The position numbers were made by a program, and so were the translations under genes. A stretch of DNA of 8,428 nt from NCBI GenBank assembly GCA_020629735.1, contig JAHDCT010000047.1, forward strand, positions 1 through 8,428, in the 5' to 3' direction. A model generated the notes under the pieces. The model saw only the letters and a program-made list of their open reading frames with translations. It was not told the DNA's origin and did no database searches. Source of the stretch: a bacterium. Its GTDB lineage: Bacteria > Patescibacteriota > Gracilibacteria > Absconditabacterales > Absconditicoccaceae. Each line of letters opens with the position of its first letter. Position 1 is the stretch's first letter. This document shows positions 8,095-8,428 of this stretch, piece after piece.

Positions 8095-8428
8095 ATGAAA
8101 AAGTTGTTTTATGTATGATTTATTTTATTGACTTGAGTAGTGCTATCTTGATGCTGAAAATGAGAACAAGACTCAAAACAAACTGTGGATTTTGAAACAC
8201 AGTCAGAAATAGTAGATGACAGCTGATTTTGAGTAGCAATTATACCTGGTGAATATGCAGAAGATTACGAAGAGAGGAGATCCAAATGAGAACGTGTAGA
8301 GCCTGAAAAAAAGAGGTGATGAGAAGGAATAGATAAGAGAAAAAAGAACGAAGAGGAAATGGATGAGGACGAGGAAGAGGAAATGGATGAGGACGAAGAA
8401 GAGGAAATGGATGAGGACGAGGAAGAGG
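8095..8428 (+). CDS. Lipoprotein with acidic tandem repeats; C-terminus beyond the window
   Basis: The frame is open from ATG 8095 to the right edge (111 codons plus one base) with ten TGA codons read as Gly. The N-terminus is a classic lipoprotein signal: MKK, a hydrophobic stretch FYVGFILLTGVV and lipobox L17-S18-G19-C20, so Cys20 should be lipidated and the protein anchored on the outer face of the membrane. Gly8, Gly14 and the -1 Gly19 are all TGA codons; the lipobox needs a small residue at -1, so it independently supports TGA = Gly. The mature part starts GKGEQDSKQ, is polar, then becomes highly charged (EKKRGGEGIDKRKKNEEE) and enters repeats of EEEMDEDE. No function is recognised; an extended acidic surface or cation-binding tail is an inference. 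It has its own strong promoter and a nearby palindrome, so it is probably controlled separately from its neighbours. Confidence 0.85.
8350..8428 (+). repeat. 24-base tandem repeat inside the lipoprotein gene
   Basis: Three complete units of GAAGAGGAAATGGATGAGGA plus CGAG begin at 8350, 8374 and 8398, followed by seven bases of a fourth at the window end. Units differ at one base only (final GAG versus GAA, synonymous). Each encodes EEEMDEDE. The near identity suggests recent expansion and probable copy-number variation; the true array length is unknown because the window ends inside it. Confidence 0.9.

Noticed and set aside
1..8428. Pseudogene decay as the cause of the many in-frame TGAs
   Set aside because: Only TGA interrupts the frames, never TAA or TAG, on both strands and in all genes, and TGA sits at Gly columns.
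1..8428. Selenocysteine or TGA = Trp as the explanation
   Set aside because: Dozens of TGAs with no SECIS-like elements exclude selenocysteine; lipobox -1 and glycine-turn positions do not accept Trp.

Overview
The window is AT-rich DNA that only makes sense when TGA is read as glycine (translation table 25). With TAA and TAG as the only stops, the short fragments seen under the standard code merge into seven long genes. Five gene ends lie inside the window and all five are TAA. This code is known from the candidate-phyla-radiation lineages Absconditabacteria (SR1) and Gracilibacteria. CGA and CGG also appear to mean tryptophan at several conserved positions, a further change I recall being reported for Absconditabacteria, so that lineage is the best guess. 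Two adjacent genes belong to a Cys-rich protein family that I recognise from CPR genomes, which agrees.

Layout. (1) 1-2876, minus strand: two tandem paralogues of the Cys-rich CPR family. The upstream one is complete (about 593 aa, 1095-2876). The downstream one runs off the left edge (1-1032). (2) 2877-3020: AT-rich divergent intergenic region. (3) 3021-7190, plus strand: a two-domain VOC (glyoxalase/bleomycin-resistance fold) protein, a 790-residue protein of unknown function with a central coiled coil, and a PlsC/hemolysin-type acyltransferase. They could be one transcript, but gaps of 118 and 47 bases leave this open. (4) 7241-7846, minus strand: a YrbL-like small protein-kinase-fold protein, convergent with the acyltransferase. 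(5) 7847-8094: a 248-base divergent intergenic region with a perfect palindrome and a near-consensus sigma70 promoter. (6) 8095-8428, plus strand: the start of a lipoprotein with a textbook lipobox (its -1 Gly is a TGA codon) and an acidic 8-residue tandem repeat that continues past the right edge.

No tRNA, rRNA, CRISPR array, IS element or phage signature was seen. Most starts lack a Shine-Dalgarno motif, and at some a -10-like hexamer lies only a few bases upstream, hinting at leaderless transcripts. Functional links between the genes are weak: envelope or lipid roles are plausible for the acyltransferase and the lipoprotein only. Residue numbers below assume the stated starts and table 25; W* marks CGA/CGG codons that I think are Trp.
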